From positions 1-64,000 of the forward strand of contig NZ_JAATOO010000013.1 in the NCBI RefSeq assembly GCF_011806575.1: a DNA stretch of 64,000 bases, written 5' to 3'. The DNA comes from Vibrio hepatarius. Its GTDB lineage: Bacteria > Pseudomonadota > Gammaproteobacteria > Enterobacterales > Vibrionaceae. The notes below the pieces were generated by a model. That model did not search any database. It had not been told where the DNA came from and worked only from the letters and a program-made list of their open reading frames with translations. The first letter of the stretch is position 1. Each line of letters starts with the position of its first letter. The position numbers were made by a program, and so were the translations under genes. Of the stretch, positions 9,922 through 18,329 are shown piece after piece.

Positions 9922-10046
9922 ATCCCCTTGCTACTTAAAGTATCAGCGGTGTTAGTTGCATTCGCTCCCCCAATCACATCGTCTATCTATGCTCATGGGG
10001 ATTCACTCACTTGCCGTCTACCTGTAACTCCAAGCAGTTTGGGGAT
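9922..10046. repeat. ERIC-type intergenic repeat, copy 1
   Basis: An imperfectly palindromic element of about 125 bp bounded by ATCCCC and GGGGAT. The reverse complement contains GTGAATCCCC followed by GAGC, then GTGATTGGGG and GAGCGA, which match the ERIC consensus as I know it. A second copy in the same orientation lies at 18190-18306. Confidence 0.8.
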
Positions 10047-10371
10047 CGTTTTCATTTAGCACCTAACATCGTTAAAAATACCGCAATAGACTTAGCTATT
10101 GGCTGATAATCTTGTCTAGTTATGCGTCTAATATGACGGTTATGACAGTGCTGAGCTTAAATAACCCCTAACATATTAAAATTAAAAGATTAATGGCTTT
10201 TATCTCAAGGTTAAGATAACAAGCTTTAAACCAGTTCTGACGAACCAGGTTAAATATCTACAATGATGCTCACGTTGGGTAAGTTGTCACACCAAAATGT
10301 GCGGCAGTTTGTTAAGTGATTTTCTAAGTAAATTGGTATTAATCACTTTTCAAAGACTTGTTGGCGTATTC
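10047..10371. other. Intergenic stretch downstream of lafU
   Basis: A non-coding region of about 325 bp. It contains small inverted repeats: CAATAG/CTATTG near 10084-10101, and AAGTGATT/AATCACTT at 10314-10321 and 10341-10348. The second may weakly terminate the lafB-lafU transcript on the minus strand. No gene is supported. Confidence 0.35.
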
Positions 10372-11319
10372 TTAGTCAATCATTTCTTGACGAATTACAG
10401 GTTGATTGAATTTGGCTTTTTGTTTCGCTTTGTTCAAATCTGTTCCTGTTTGATTGCCAAAAAAGGTTTCCAACACTTTGGCCGCTGGTGTAGTGAGCAC
10501 AAAGAGTTCAATACGTCGGTTTTCACTGGAGTCAGGAGCTGTCTGATTTAACAAAGCACGGTCAGACATACCAGTCACCTGCATGACACGCTCTGCGGGC
10601 ATACCGCCATCGACCAATGTTTTTCGTGCAACGTTGGCACGAGATGCTGAAAGCTCCCAGTTCGATGTTTTACTGATTGTCTTCCTGAAAGGTATTGAGT
10701 CTGTGTGTCCGCTGATAATGATAGGGTTGGCAACGCGTTGAAAAACGGGAGCGAGTGCCAATAGAAGATCTTCAAAGAAAGGGGTTAATTCTGAGCCGCC
10801 TCGGCTAAACATGAATTGTTTGTAATCATCTTGTAGCACTATGCGCAGACCTTGTGGTGTTACCGTGACATTAACATTACCCTGAGCACTGACCTGACCT
10901 ATGACTTTCTTAACGACTTTAGCCAACAGTGTCAGTTGCTCTTGCGTTTCAAAATTTCCGTCGATCAAAGAATTACTCTCTGGTCCGTCACCATCTCCTT
11001 GGAAGAAAGAGTTGACCACATGGTTGGAATTGTGACGGCTTGGCACCGAAGAATCTGATGCCAAGTCGATAGGAGAAATGCTGTTTGAAGTATCAAAAGG
11101 GTTGCCGTAGCTTTCATCGAACACATTTGAACTGTTCAAATGCGCGATGATTGCCTTGCGTTCATCTTTATTTACCGTTTGCATGACCCAGAGCACAAGA
11201 AACAGCGCCATCAACGCAATCATGAAGTCAGCCATGGCGATTTTCCACGCCCCACCGTAATGTTCATCATATATGTAACCTTTAGCACGTTTGAACACTA
11301 CACGTTCTTGTCTTTGCAT
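10372..11319 (-). CDS. lafU: LafU, MotB-like lateral flagellar stator protein
   Basis: The peptidoglycan-anchored stator subunit of the lateral, proton-type motor. There is one N-terminal membrane helix ([17 protein letters not shown]) with the proton-accepting aspartate at D31 in [10 protein letters not shown], then a plug/linker region. An OmpA-like C-terminal domain (residues about 150-290) carries the peptidoglycan-binding stretch [10 protein letters not shown] with [15 protein letters not shown]. Its length is 315 residues. The ATG overlaps the lafT stop, so the two are translationally coupled. It is the last gene of the lafB-U operon. Confidence 0.93.
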   Translation of the reverse strand: MQRQERVVFKRAKGYIYDEHYGGAWKIAMADFMIALMALFLVLWVMQTVNKDERKAIIAHLNSSNVFDESYGNPFDTSNSISPIDLASDSSVPSRHNSNHVVNSFFQGDGDGPESNSLIDGNFETQEQLTLLAKVVKKVIGQVSAQGNVNVTVTPQGLRIVLQDDYKQFMFSRGGSELTPFFEDLLLALAPVFQRVANPIIISGHTDSIPFRKTISKTSNWELSASRANVARKTLVDGGMPAERVMQVTGMSDRALLNQTAPDSSENRRIELFVLTTPAAKVLETFFGNQTGTDLNKAKQKAKFNQPVIRQEMID

Positions 11320-12176
11320 TATCCCTCCTGATCAGCCAGCCACTTCTCCATTTGGTCGAATGTGGGTTTGATGTCTAACTGAATATGTTTCCGACCAGAG
11401 TCTATAGCGAGAAGAGCAGGTTTTTTCGCAACGTGAGCTACCAAAGTAGCGCGTACGAATTCAAAAGCCGACATGTCTCGTCTTATACGCTGAGCCATAG
11501 CGTTACTGGCTGGGTCTAAACAGCAGTAGCAGCCAAAAATACCAATGAATGTACCGACGAGGGCGGCAGCAACGTGATAGCCAACCATTACAATAGAACC
11601 ATCAATAGATTGCATGGTGATGATGATGCCACCGACTGCAGCCAAAATGCCGAATCCTGGTAATGCTTCTGCTGTGCGTTGCATTGAACGTGATGGCAGC
11701 AGCAATTCAGTTTGTATAGCTTCGATTTCTTGTTCTAGCAGCCCCTCTAACTCATGAGGCGACATTTGCCCTATTGCCATTAAACGCAAATTGTCGGTAA
11801 TGAAAGAAACAAGACGATAATTACGAGTGACTAGAGGGTAACGTGTAAAGATCTGACTCTCTTCTGGGTTTTCGATGTGTTTATCCAGTGTTTAAAAACC
11901 GCCGTTACGAATGGTATCCAATAGCACTTGCATTAACGCCATCAACTCCATATAGGATTCACGCTCATCTTTTGTTGAGGACATGATCATCGTAAGCTGA
12001 CGGCGTGTCTCTTTGAGTACTTGCGGTGGGTTACCAATGATCATCGAGCCTAATGCTGCACCAACAATGATTAGGATTTCTGCTGGTTGCCAGATGGCTG
12101 ATAAACTGCCGCCAGCCCATACATAGCCGCCAAAGACGCCTAATAAAATAATGATTGCACCTAGAAATTTTTGCAT
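11319..12176 (-). pseudogene. lafT: LafT, MotA-like stator protein, interrupted by an in-frame TAA
   Basis: LafT is the four-helix MotA-type stator partner of LafU. Translation from the ATG at 12176 gives a normal MotA N-terminus with two membrane segments, then DTIRNGGF and a TAA at 11894-11892 (codon 95). The same frame continues without any shift as TLDKHIENPEESQIFTRYPL and runs to the stop at 11319, giving 285 codons, the expected MotA length. One base change (for example CAA or AAA to TAA) explains the break. A restart at the ATG at 11789 would give 156 residues without the first two membrane helices, which should not work as a stator. Confidence 0.93.
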
Positions 12177-12185
12177 CTGTGACTC

Positions 12186-12914
12186 CTAAGAGGACAAGTA
12201 TTGGTTAAGTTGTTTGAGCGCTTGTTTGTGGAGCTGACAAATACGAGGTGATGTCAGATCCAGTATCAGCGCAATTTCATTGAGGTTGAGTTCGTGTTGA
12301 TAAAACAGCGTTAATAAGAGTTGATCTCGTTTTGACAATTTGTTCAGTGCTGTCTCTAAGCTACGACGAATATGCTCGTGTTTTAAACCATCGTAGTGGC
12401 CGCTAAATTGGTTTTCGACACCGTTTTCTATCAATTGATCCAAACTTTGTAGCTCACCCGCTAATGCTGCACTTTGCCTTGCGTAATAATCTTGTTCATT
12501 GGTGCCGAGCGCTTTGATCGTTTCTGCATCAGTAGGTTGTCTGCCTAAAGCTCGAATAAGATCACGAGTAATATCGTTCAGTTCATGGGCTTGCTGACGG
12601 GTTTTGCGTGAACGCCAATCTAATCGACGTAGTTCATCTAAAATGGCACCTCGCACTCGACAGACGGCAAAATTAGGGAAGTTAGGGTCGCTAATATCAC
12701 CATAACGACGGCCCGCTTCGATCAATGCAATCAGCCCAATTTGCTGCATGTCATCAATACTGCAATATGCAGTTGCATGGACTCTGAGTTGATTCACCAC
12801 GCGTTTCACCATGATTTTATGTCGTTGCAACAACTGGTTTTCATCAATCGGTGTAGGTGGCGTGTTGATCTCTTCCACTGACGTATAATTATTCTCTGAG
12901 TTCATCTCCAACAT
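12186..12914 (-). CDS. lafS: LafS, lateral flagellar sigma factor (sigma-28 / FliA type)
   Basis: A 242-residue sigma-70 family factor of the FliA group. Region 2 is visible around QIGLIALIEAGRRYGD and GAILDELRRLDWRSR, region 3 around RDLIRALGRQPTDAE, and region 4 with its helix-turn-helix around RDQLLLTLFYQHELNLNEIA. In lateral systems LafS drives the late genes (flagellin, cap, motor). It lies inside the late operon between lafF and lafT, 9 bases upstream of lafT. Confidence 0.94.
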   Translation of the reverse strand: MLEMNSENNYTSVEEINTPPTPIDENQLLQRHKIMVKRVVNQLRVHATAYCSIDDMQQIGLIALIEAGRRYGDISDPNFPNFAVCRVRGAILDELRRLDWRSRKTRQQAHELNDITRDLIRALGRQPTDAETIKALGTNEQDYYARQSAALAGELQSLDQLIENGVENQFSGHYDGLKHEHIRRSLETALNKLSKRDQLLLTLFYQHELNLNEIALILDLTSPRICQLHKQALKQLNQYLSS

Positions 12915-12926
12915 AAGTGAACTCCC

Positions 12927-13415
12927 CTATTGAATGACGTACTTGGTGAGTAAGATGTCGTCAATGTCACGTGCGACGCCCGTTTTCGCGAAAACATTCA
13001 GCAGAGTTTGTTTGATTTCGTTTTGCAAACGGTTAATCGCACCAGACTGTTGTAGTTCATCAAAAGTTTTATCGCTGAACAGTTGTAACAGCGAATTTTT
13101 GACTACAGGCATGTAGTTATCGATGTTTTTAATACGATCAGGGCGACGGGTTTCTACAGCCAGCTCCAGCATCACATAGTGTGTCTGTTTTTTGCCTTTG
13201 ATGGTTAACACCACCTTGTCTAGCGGATAGAAACTGGGGTCATTGTTTGTCTCTTCGTCGGAGAGAAATGGCAATGATGAACCTACCACTTCCTGTTCAA
13301 GGCTTGACGCCTCCTTCTTGAGATACCAAATGCCACTAACCAAAGTACCGGCCGAAACGAGGGCACTGGTGATGATCATGGCGAAAAAAATAGCGATCAT
13401 ATGTTGTTTGGTCAT
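12927..13415 (-). CDS. lafF: LafF, FliL-type basal body-associated membrane protein
   Basis: A 162-residue bitopic membrane protein. It has an N-terminal membrane helix (MIAIFFAMIITSALVSAGTL) and a periplasmic FliL domain with the pattern FYPLDKVVLTIKGKKQTHYV followed by VKNSLLQLFSDKTFDELQ. FliL proteins sit around the stator and support torque. It is encoded between lafE (fliK) and lafS, the typical late-operon order in lateral clusters. Confidence 0.9.
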   Translation of the reverse strand: MTKQHMIAIFFAMIITSALVSAGTLVSGIWYLKKEASSLEQEVVGSSLPFLSDEETNNDPSFYPLDKVVLTIKGKKQTHYVMLELAVETRRPDRIKNIDNYMPVVKNSLLQLFSDKTFDELQQSGAINRLQNEIKQTLLNVFAKTGVARDIDDILLTKYVIQ

Positions 13416-13440
13416 AACCTTTTTCCTCGATAGTGATTAT

Positions 13441-14523
13441 TTAGGCTTTCGTGTTAAGCCAATGGTCTGAATAACGGTTGTTGATTTGTGGTTGGAGTGA
13501 TGAAATATCTCGTGCAGCGAACACATTCTTTTCTTCTTGAGATGTCTCTTGTGATAGCTGCTCTTTTCCTTTTTCAGAACCTATGTTTACATCGACATGA
13601 ACGAAATTCTGTTCTTGGAGTTCGGTACGTAAACGCTCAGAAACTTGCATTAAGGCTTCTCGAGTAGCGGCTGCATTAGCATTGATTTGCACATGAAGGC
13701 GATCACCTTCAACGCGGACGAGTAAATCCAATTTGCCCAGTTCTGGTGGATCCAGGCGGATTTTTGCCTCTTGGATATTTTGCTGTGCCTGTAAGGTGAC
13801 GCGATCATGCAGTACTTGCATCATCTGTTCGCCCCATTTTCCTGTGCTGGCGTCAACACGAACCGCAGCCCATTCAGTGTTTTGGCTATGTCCCTGAATT
13901 TGGCTAAGTGGATGGGGAGAGCTTGCCGACACAAGTTGGTTCAGGGCTGATTGCAGCGCCGAAACAGGTTGCTGTGTTTGCCCATTTTGGGGGGGCTGGA
14001 GCAACATTTGGGTCTCAAACATGGACAAATTCAGCTTGGCGTTGTTAGCCAAAGATTGAAGAGATTGCGTCGTTTGATTTGGCGCGGCTGTCACCGATAG
14101 AGAAGAGTGAGAACTGGCTTTATCCAATACCAAATTCAACGTGTCACGCTTTAAAATCAGCTTCATTAAATTTTGAGCCAAAGGCTGACCTTGTGCACTA
14201 GGCTCAGCGCCGGCCTGCACTTGCAAATTATTCAGGCTTATTACAGGTAGAAATCCATTTTCATCATTTGTTTGAGTTAGCTTAGTTAACTCATTGCCTG
14301 ATGTGTTGCTCGCAGCGTCCGATGGCTTGGATTCTTCCGTTTTGGCATTTGCTTTCACTTTAAGTAAACGAAATTTAGAGTTGTGCTCAAGAGGCTCCGC
14401 CGTTTTCGAGATGGTGTTATTGGGTGCGGATGTAGACGCTTCACCTTTGGCGCTGGTGATTTTGCCTTCCTTTGCGCCTAGAGAAGTGGATGCCACATTC
14501 AGAGAAGAAGTAGGGGGGATCAT
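13441..14523 (-). CDS. lafE: LafE, hook-length control protein (FliK type)
   Basis: A 360-residue FliK-like protein. The N-terminal two thirds is low-complexity and rich in Ser, Gln, Asn and Thr. The C-terminal domain (residues about 225-320) has the FliK core, with WGEQMMQVLHDRVTLQAQQN, KIRLDPPELGKLDLLVRVEG and the following helix RLRTELQEQNFVHVDVNI. FliK measures hook length and switches export specificity through FlhB. Its ATG overlaps the lafD stop (ATGA), indicating coupled translation. Confidence 0.88.
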   Translation of the reverse strand: MIPPTSSLNVASTSLGAKEGKITSAKGEASTSAPNNTISKTAEPLEHNSKFRLLKVKANAKTEESKPSDAASNTSGNELTKLTQTNDENGFLPVISLNNLQVQAGAEPSAQGQPLAQNLMKLILKRDTLNLVLDKASSHSSLSVTAAPNQTTQSLQSLANNAKLNLSMFETQMLLQPPQNGQTQQPVSALQSALNQLVSASSPHPLSQIQGHSQNTEWAAVRVDASTGKWGEQMMQVLHDRVTLQAQQNIQEAKIRLDPPELGKLDLLVRVEGDRLHVQINANAAATREALMQVSERLRTELQEQNFVHVDVNIGSEKGKEQLSQETSQEEKNVFAARDISSLQPQINNRYSDHWLNTKA

Positions 14524-14840
14524 TCGGTCGATTCCATGGTCATTGCAAGCTGATAAGCCATTGCTCGTTCTAACTGAGCACTGATTAAACTCATTTCCTG
14601 CTGTAACTTGCTGAGCTCATTTTCAAGAGAATTAAATGCGTTTGCGTAAATCGTTTTGGTACGTTGGATTTCCGTTGCGAGTTCTGGATCATTCAGGTAC
14701 GGCTTATGGCAGGCAAGTAGCTCTCTTAGCTGCAAATCATGATGCTTCAAGGCGTCCCAATCGGCCGTTTGAGTGGCGATTTGAATCAGTTGAGACAACT
14801 GACGAAATTGCTCCGTTAATGCTTTATGCTTGCTTGCCAA
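14520..14840 (-). CDS. lafD: LafD, putative FliT-type export chaperone
   Basis: A 106-residue, highly helical cytoplasmic protein. The start is a TTG at 14840 (MASKHKALTEQF), 14 bases inside the 3' end of lafC, so translation is probably coupled to lafC. Small size, helical content and position after FliS and FliD match FliT, the chaperone for the filament cap. Sequence similarity to FliT is weak, as is common for this family, so the name rests largely on context. Confidence 0.75.
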   Translation of the reverse strand: MASKHKALTEQFRQLSQLIQIATQTADWDALKHHDLQLRELLACHKPYLNDPELATEIQRTKTIYANAFNSLENELSKLQQEMSLISAQLERAMAYQLAMTMESTE

Positions 14841-15210
14841 ACCCCACCCAGCCTTCTCTAATATTACTCATCACGAGCTCTACATTAGCGAGCCTTTCTG
14901 CATCGTTGTGAACACTAGTCTGATAAAGCTCTACTAAGCAGAAGTCGTACAGCTGCTGCAGACTCCGTGCAATCTCACCGCCGTGTTCATCATCAAGAGC
15001 ACTGCTTAGACCAATCAAAATGTTCATGCATTTATTGATAGCAGTACCTTTTTCGGCCAAACGATTAGCGGCGAGGTGACCACGAATACGCTCGATTTCA
15101 TCAAGCAACCCGTCAATCAGCATAATGACTAATTGGTGAGGTGTAGCGGCCGCAGCTTGTGCATCGAGTTCGACTTGCTGATATGAATCATAATCTGAGT
15201 CTATGAGCAT
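14824..15210 (-). CDS. lafC: LafC, flagellin chaperone (FliS type)
   Basis: A 128-residue helical protein with the FliS signature near the N-terminus, AAAATPHQLVIMLIDGLLDE, preceded by the conserved YQQVELDAQ. FliS binds the C-terminal helix of flagellin and prevents early polymerisation. It lies directly after lafB (FliD) and overlaps the next gene by 17 bases. Confidence 0.92.
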   Translation of the reverse strand: MLIDSDYDSYQQVELDAQAAAATPHQLVIMLIDGLLDEIERIRGHLAANRLAEKGTAINKCMNILIGLSSALDDEHGGEIARSLQQLYDFCLVELYQTSVHNDAERLANVELVMSNIREGWVGFGKQA

Positions 15211-15231
15211 AAGTGCTTCTCCTAAATTGTT

Positions 15232-16575
15232 TTAACCAAATATACCCATGGTTTGGTTCATTTGATTTACGAGCGTATTTACTTGAGCGAATTGTTTCAG
15301 ATAACGGTCATATGACATCTGATATTTACGCTCTAAAGTGGCTTGTTTATCTTCGATACGGTCAATGTTTGCCTGAAGGGCTTCTTTTCGTGAGCTGAAC
15401 AAACCTGAAGAGAATTTGAGAAATGGCTCTGTCATTTTGTTTAAACTGTCCAGCAACGCGTTATTGCCATTAAACATGGCTTCCAGTGCCGCACTGTTGT
15501 TTTTTTGGGCTTCGGTAAATTTGTCGTTGTCAACAGTCATTTTTCCGTCTCGTCCAATGGTGATACCCACGTCACTGAGTCGTTTACCGTTGAATTTACT
15601 TCGTATGATGTTATTCAGTTGACTTTCGATAGAACGCAATGTTGGATCATTGGCTAGCTCACCACGAGCCTCATCTTCGTTCCCGGATTTAGTATATTCA
15701 TCTAGGGTAGAGATAATTGAGTTGTACGAATCAACAAATTTGTCGAGTTGCTTCTTAGTCGATTCATTGTCAGAGCCTACACTGAGGTTGATCGGTGCAT
15801 CACCTGCGTTCTGTGCTTTCGATACCGTAATATCGACGCCATCAATCACACCTTTTAACGTATTGCTAGCATTTGTTAGTTTCAGACCACTGTCTTGTTT
15901 ACCTAGCCAGATAACGGCATCTTTTGGTTGGCTGATGTCTTTTAGATTTTTAAACGCATCCTCAAACCAAGCTTGCCCAGTACCCGTTGCGCTGATATTG
16001 ATGCGGTTAGCTTCGCCCGTGGATGTACTTGATAGCATAAAGTGAGTTTGACCATTTGAACGTACTAGAGTGGCGTTTACGCCAGGGTTATCACTGCTAT
16101 TGTTAATAGCAGAAACCAAATCGGCCATGGTGGCTTGACCATCTCCATCGGAATCAACAGTGGATAAATCCAGAGACATCTTTTTGCCATTAATAGAGAG
16201 CTCCAAATTACCGATAGCCGGAATTTTAGTCGTCGGCTTTAAATCAGCTGGCATACCCGTAGATGCTTGATGAGATGTTGCAACTTGTTCTACAAAAATC
16301 TGGTAGTTACCAACAAGGGCATTGGTGTTCGCGCTGGCAGCCAAGAAACCATCTTGAGAGGTTGTTGCTGAATTTTTGATTACGCCATTAGTCGCGTTAT
16401 TCATGTTGTTAATGGTTGCTCGGAACTCACTTAATATGCTTTTTGTCTTGTCAAGCGCCTTTATCTGTTTTTGGTAGCGATCCATTTCCGTCTGGTAACG
16501 ATCTTTAAAAGGCTTGGTATCGTAAGTAGCAAGCTTGGTAGCCATCTGAATTGGATCAAACGAACTCATACTCAT
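15232..16575 (-). CDS. lafB: LafB, filament cap protein (FliD / HAP2)
   Basis: A 447-residue filament cap. FliD_N features appear at residues about 10-110 (DPIQMATKLATYDTKPFKDR). The C-terminal domain at residues about 280-440 ends in a coiled coil (LERKYQMSYDRYLKQFAQVN) typical of FliD. AGGGAGAAACC precedes the ATG on this strand. It is separated from lafA by a strong terminator, so lafB probably starts its own late operon, lafBCDEFSTU. Confidence 0.93.
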   Translation of the reverse strand: MSMSSFDPIQMATKLATYDTKPFKDRYQTEMDRYQKQIKALDKTKSILSEFRATINNMNNATNGVIKNSATTSQDGFLAASANTNALVGNYQIFVEQVATSHQASTGMPADLKPTTKIPAIGNLELSINGKKMSLDLSTVDSDGDGQATMADLVSAINNSSDNPGVNATLVRSNGQTHFMLSSTSTGEANRINISATGTGQAWFEDAFKNLKDISQPKDAVIWLGKQDSGLKLTNASNTLKGVIDGVDITVSKAQNAGDAPINLSVGSDNESTKKQLDKFVDSYNSIISTLDEYTKSGNEDEARGELANDPTLRSIESQLNNIIRSKFNGKRLSDVGITIGRDGKMTVDNDKFTEAQKNNSAALEAMFNGNNALLDSLNKMTEPFLKFSSGLFSSRKEALQANIDRIEDKQATLERKYQMSYDRYLKQFAQVNTLVNQMNQTMGIFG

Positions 16576-16920
16576 AAGGTTTCTCCCTTTCTTACTTAAA
16601 GTGTCTTAATCATCAAACCGAATGCGCATTAATTATGGCAAGATGTATGCCGAAGATTTATGCCCAATAAAATCAATGGATTAATGTATTCTCTTGTGGG
16701 TGGGAGGAAGTGATTTTTCACTTTAATGATTCCGCCTTTCCCACCATTAGAAGGGAAGCTAAAGCGATTTCCCCAGTAGAACAAAGCGGCCAAAAGGGGT
16801 AGGAAATTAAGTGTAATTAGCAAGATAGATGGAATGTAAATGTCAGAAAAGTTGTCAATTGGGATGTATCGATGAGTAACGTTTCAAGGAAGCCAGCAAG
16901 TACAGAAGTTATAGAGATAA
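16576..16920. other. Leader region between lafA terminator and lafB
   Basis: About 345 bp with no supported gene; a 64-codon minus-strand frame is likely chance. It should contain the lafB promoter, expected to be LafS-dependent, but I cannot point to a clear sigma-28 box. Confidence 0.4.
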
Positions 16921-16954
16921 AAAACCGAAAACCATTGAATGGTTTCCGGTTTTG
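16921..16954 (-). terminator. Intrinsic terminator of lafA
   Basis: Arms AAAACCGAAAACCAT (16921-16935) and ATGGTTTCCGGTTTT (16940-16954) pair with one mismatch around a short loop. On the minus strand the stem is followed by a T-rich run. It lies about 90 bases after the lafA stop and separates the flagellin transcript from lafB. Confidence 0.85.
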
Positions 16955-17046
16955 ACTCATCAGAAGGATCGGCCGCTCCTTAACTGATCAGCGTTACCTC
17001 GGTGATGGCGACTTTGTGCATTACGATAGGATAAATCTCGACACAC

Positions 17047-17913
17047 TTAGCCTAGTAAACTGATTGCCATTCCTGGGAGTTGGTTCGTCTTAGTCAGAAC
17101 GCTGGTACCAGCTTGCATTAGCAGTTGGTTCTTTGTCATATTTGAAGTTTCTACGGCGAAATCTGTATCAGTGATACGACCTTTTGCAGCGGAGGTGTTT
17201 TCAACCATATTGCCTAAGTTAACGATAGTATGATCCAGGCGATTGATGTTTGCACCAAAGCTTGAACGTACGTTCCCTATTTGTGCGAGAAGGCCTTCGT
17301 CACCGGTTGGACCAGTCAGTTTTGTCAGTGCAGCTTGTGCACCTTGTTCTGTATCGATTTTACCCAGAGCGTATTTCCCTACGTCACCAATTGATTTACT
17401 GAACTCTTTGATTTCTTTAGATACATCTATAGCGAGTAGATCACCAGCCTTGGTACCTATTTGAATATTCACGACACCTGCAGCGAAGCCAGTGGAGTCA
17501 AATAGCTTTTGACCACCAAAGTTAGTTGAAGTCTTGATGTTTACTAACTCATCGTTAAGTTGTTGATATTCCTTGTTAAGTGCCGCTTTGTCCGCTTTTG
17601 ATGCTGAACCATTTGACGCTTGAGTTGCGAGATCTTTCATACGGTAAATAATGTTAGTCATCTCGTCCATCGCACCTTCCGCAGTTTGCATCATGGAAAT
17701 GCCGTCCTGCGCGTTACGCATCGCCACTTTCATTCCGCGAGTCTGAGACTCAAGGCGAGTAGAGATTTGTAGACCTGCAGCATCGTCTGCTGCTGAGTTG
17801 ATACGGTAGCCAGTACTTAAACGCTCCATTGCGGTATTAAGTAGGTTACCTGTGGCGCCCAGCGTATTTTGAGTAACAAGTGAAGCGTAGTTAGTATGCA
17901 TAGATAAAGCCAT
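17047..17913 (-). CDS. lafA: LafA, lateral flagellin
   Basis: The single flagellin of the cluster, 288 residues. The conserved N-terminal D0/D1 coil ([35 protein letters not shown]) and C-terminal coil ([20 protein letters not shown], ending in Leu-Gly) are intact. The variable centre is short, as in lateral flagellins. AAGGAG lies 9 bases before the ATG. It is monocistronic, judging from the terminator at 16921-16954. Confidence 0.96.
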   Translation of the reverse strand: MALSMHTNYASLVTQNTLGATGNLLNTAMERLSTGYRINSAADDAAGLQISTRLESQTRGMKVAMRNAQDGISMMQTAEGAMDEMTNIIYRMKDLATQASNGSASKADKAALNKEYQQLNDELVNIKTSTNFGGQKLFDSTGFAAGVVNIQIGTKAGDLLAIDVSKEIKEFSKSIGDVGKYALGKIDTEQGAQAALTKLTGPTGDEGLLAQIGNVRSSFGANINRLDHTIVNLGNMVENTSAAKGRITDTDFAVETSNMTKNQLLMQAGTSVLTKTNQLPGMAISLLG

Positions 17914-18189
17914 ATTAGTCTCCTTGGGTTGCTAACTGTCTTTCTGCAGGCTTCGGTAAGTTCCCTGCCTTATCAGAAGGCGGATGACTAATTCTGAGGG
18001 TTAATTGAATATGGAAAAAAAAAGGTGATTTCGAGGAATTTGTTACTTATTAGTGAGTTTCATTCCAAAAAATTACCATTTTATTTATCTTAGGAAACTC
18101 GAGCTTGAACGTATTGAAAACCGAACAAAAAATATTCTCTATGGGGTTATAAAGAGCATTTAGATGAATTGGTACTATATAAATGCCTT
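17914..18189. promoter_or_regulatory. lafA promoter and leader region
   Basis: About 275 bp upstream of lafA on the minus strand, containing the AAGGAG ribosome site and an AT-rich upstream part. The minus-strand segment GCCTTCTGATAAGG (about 17968-17981) resembles a loose sigma-28 -10 box, but I see no convincing -35 partner. Confidence 0.35.
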
Positions 18190-18306
18190 TCCTATTTGAA
18201 GCTGCAGCGGTGTTGGTAGCGTCTGCTCACCCCAATCACATGGTTATCTATGCTCATGGGGATTTACTCGCTTGCCGTCTATCCGCAATTTCAAGTTGTT
18301 TGGGGA
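18190..18306. repeat. ERIC-type intergenic repeat, copy 2
   Basis: About 117 bp, colinear with the copy at 9922-10046: both share CAGCGGTGTT, CAATCACAT, CTATGCTCATGGGGATT, TTGCCGTCTA and TTTGGGGAT in the same order and orientation. It lies between the lafA promoter region and the flhA stop. Confidence 0.8.
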
Positions 18307-18329
18307 TATGACAGTTATTGTTAAAGATG

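Noticed and set aside
10372..11319. LafU as a damaged gene like lafT
   Set aside because: The frame is complete, with the membrane helix, Asp31 and the OmpA-like domain all present.
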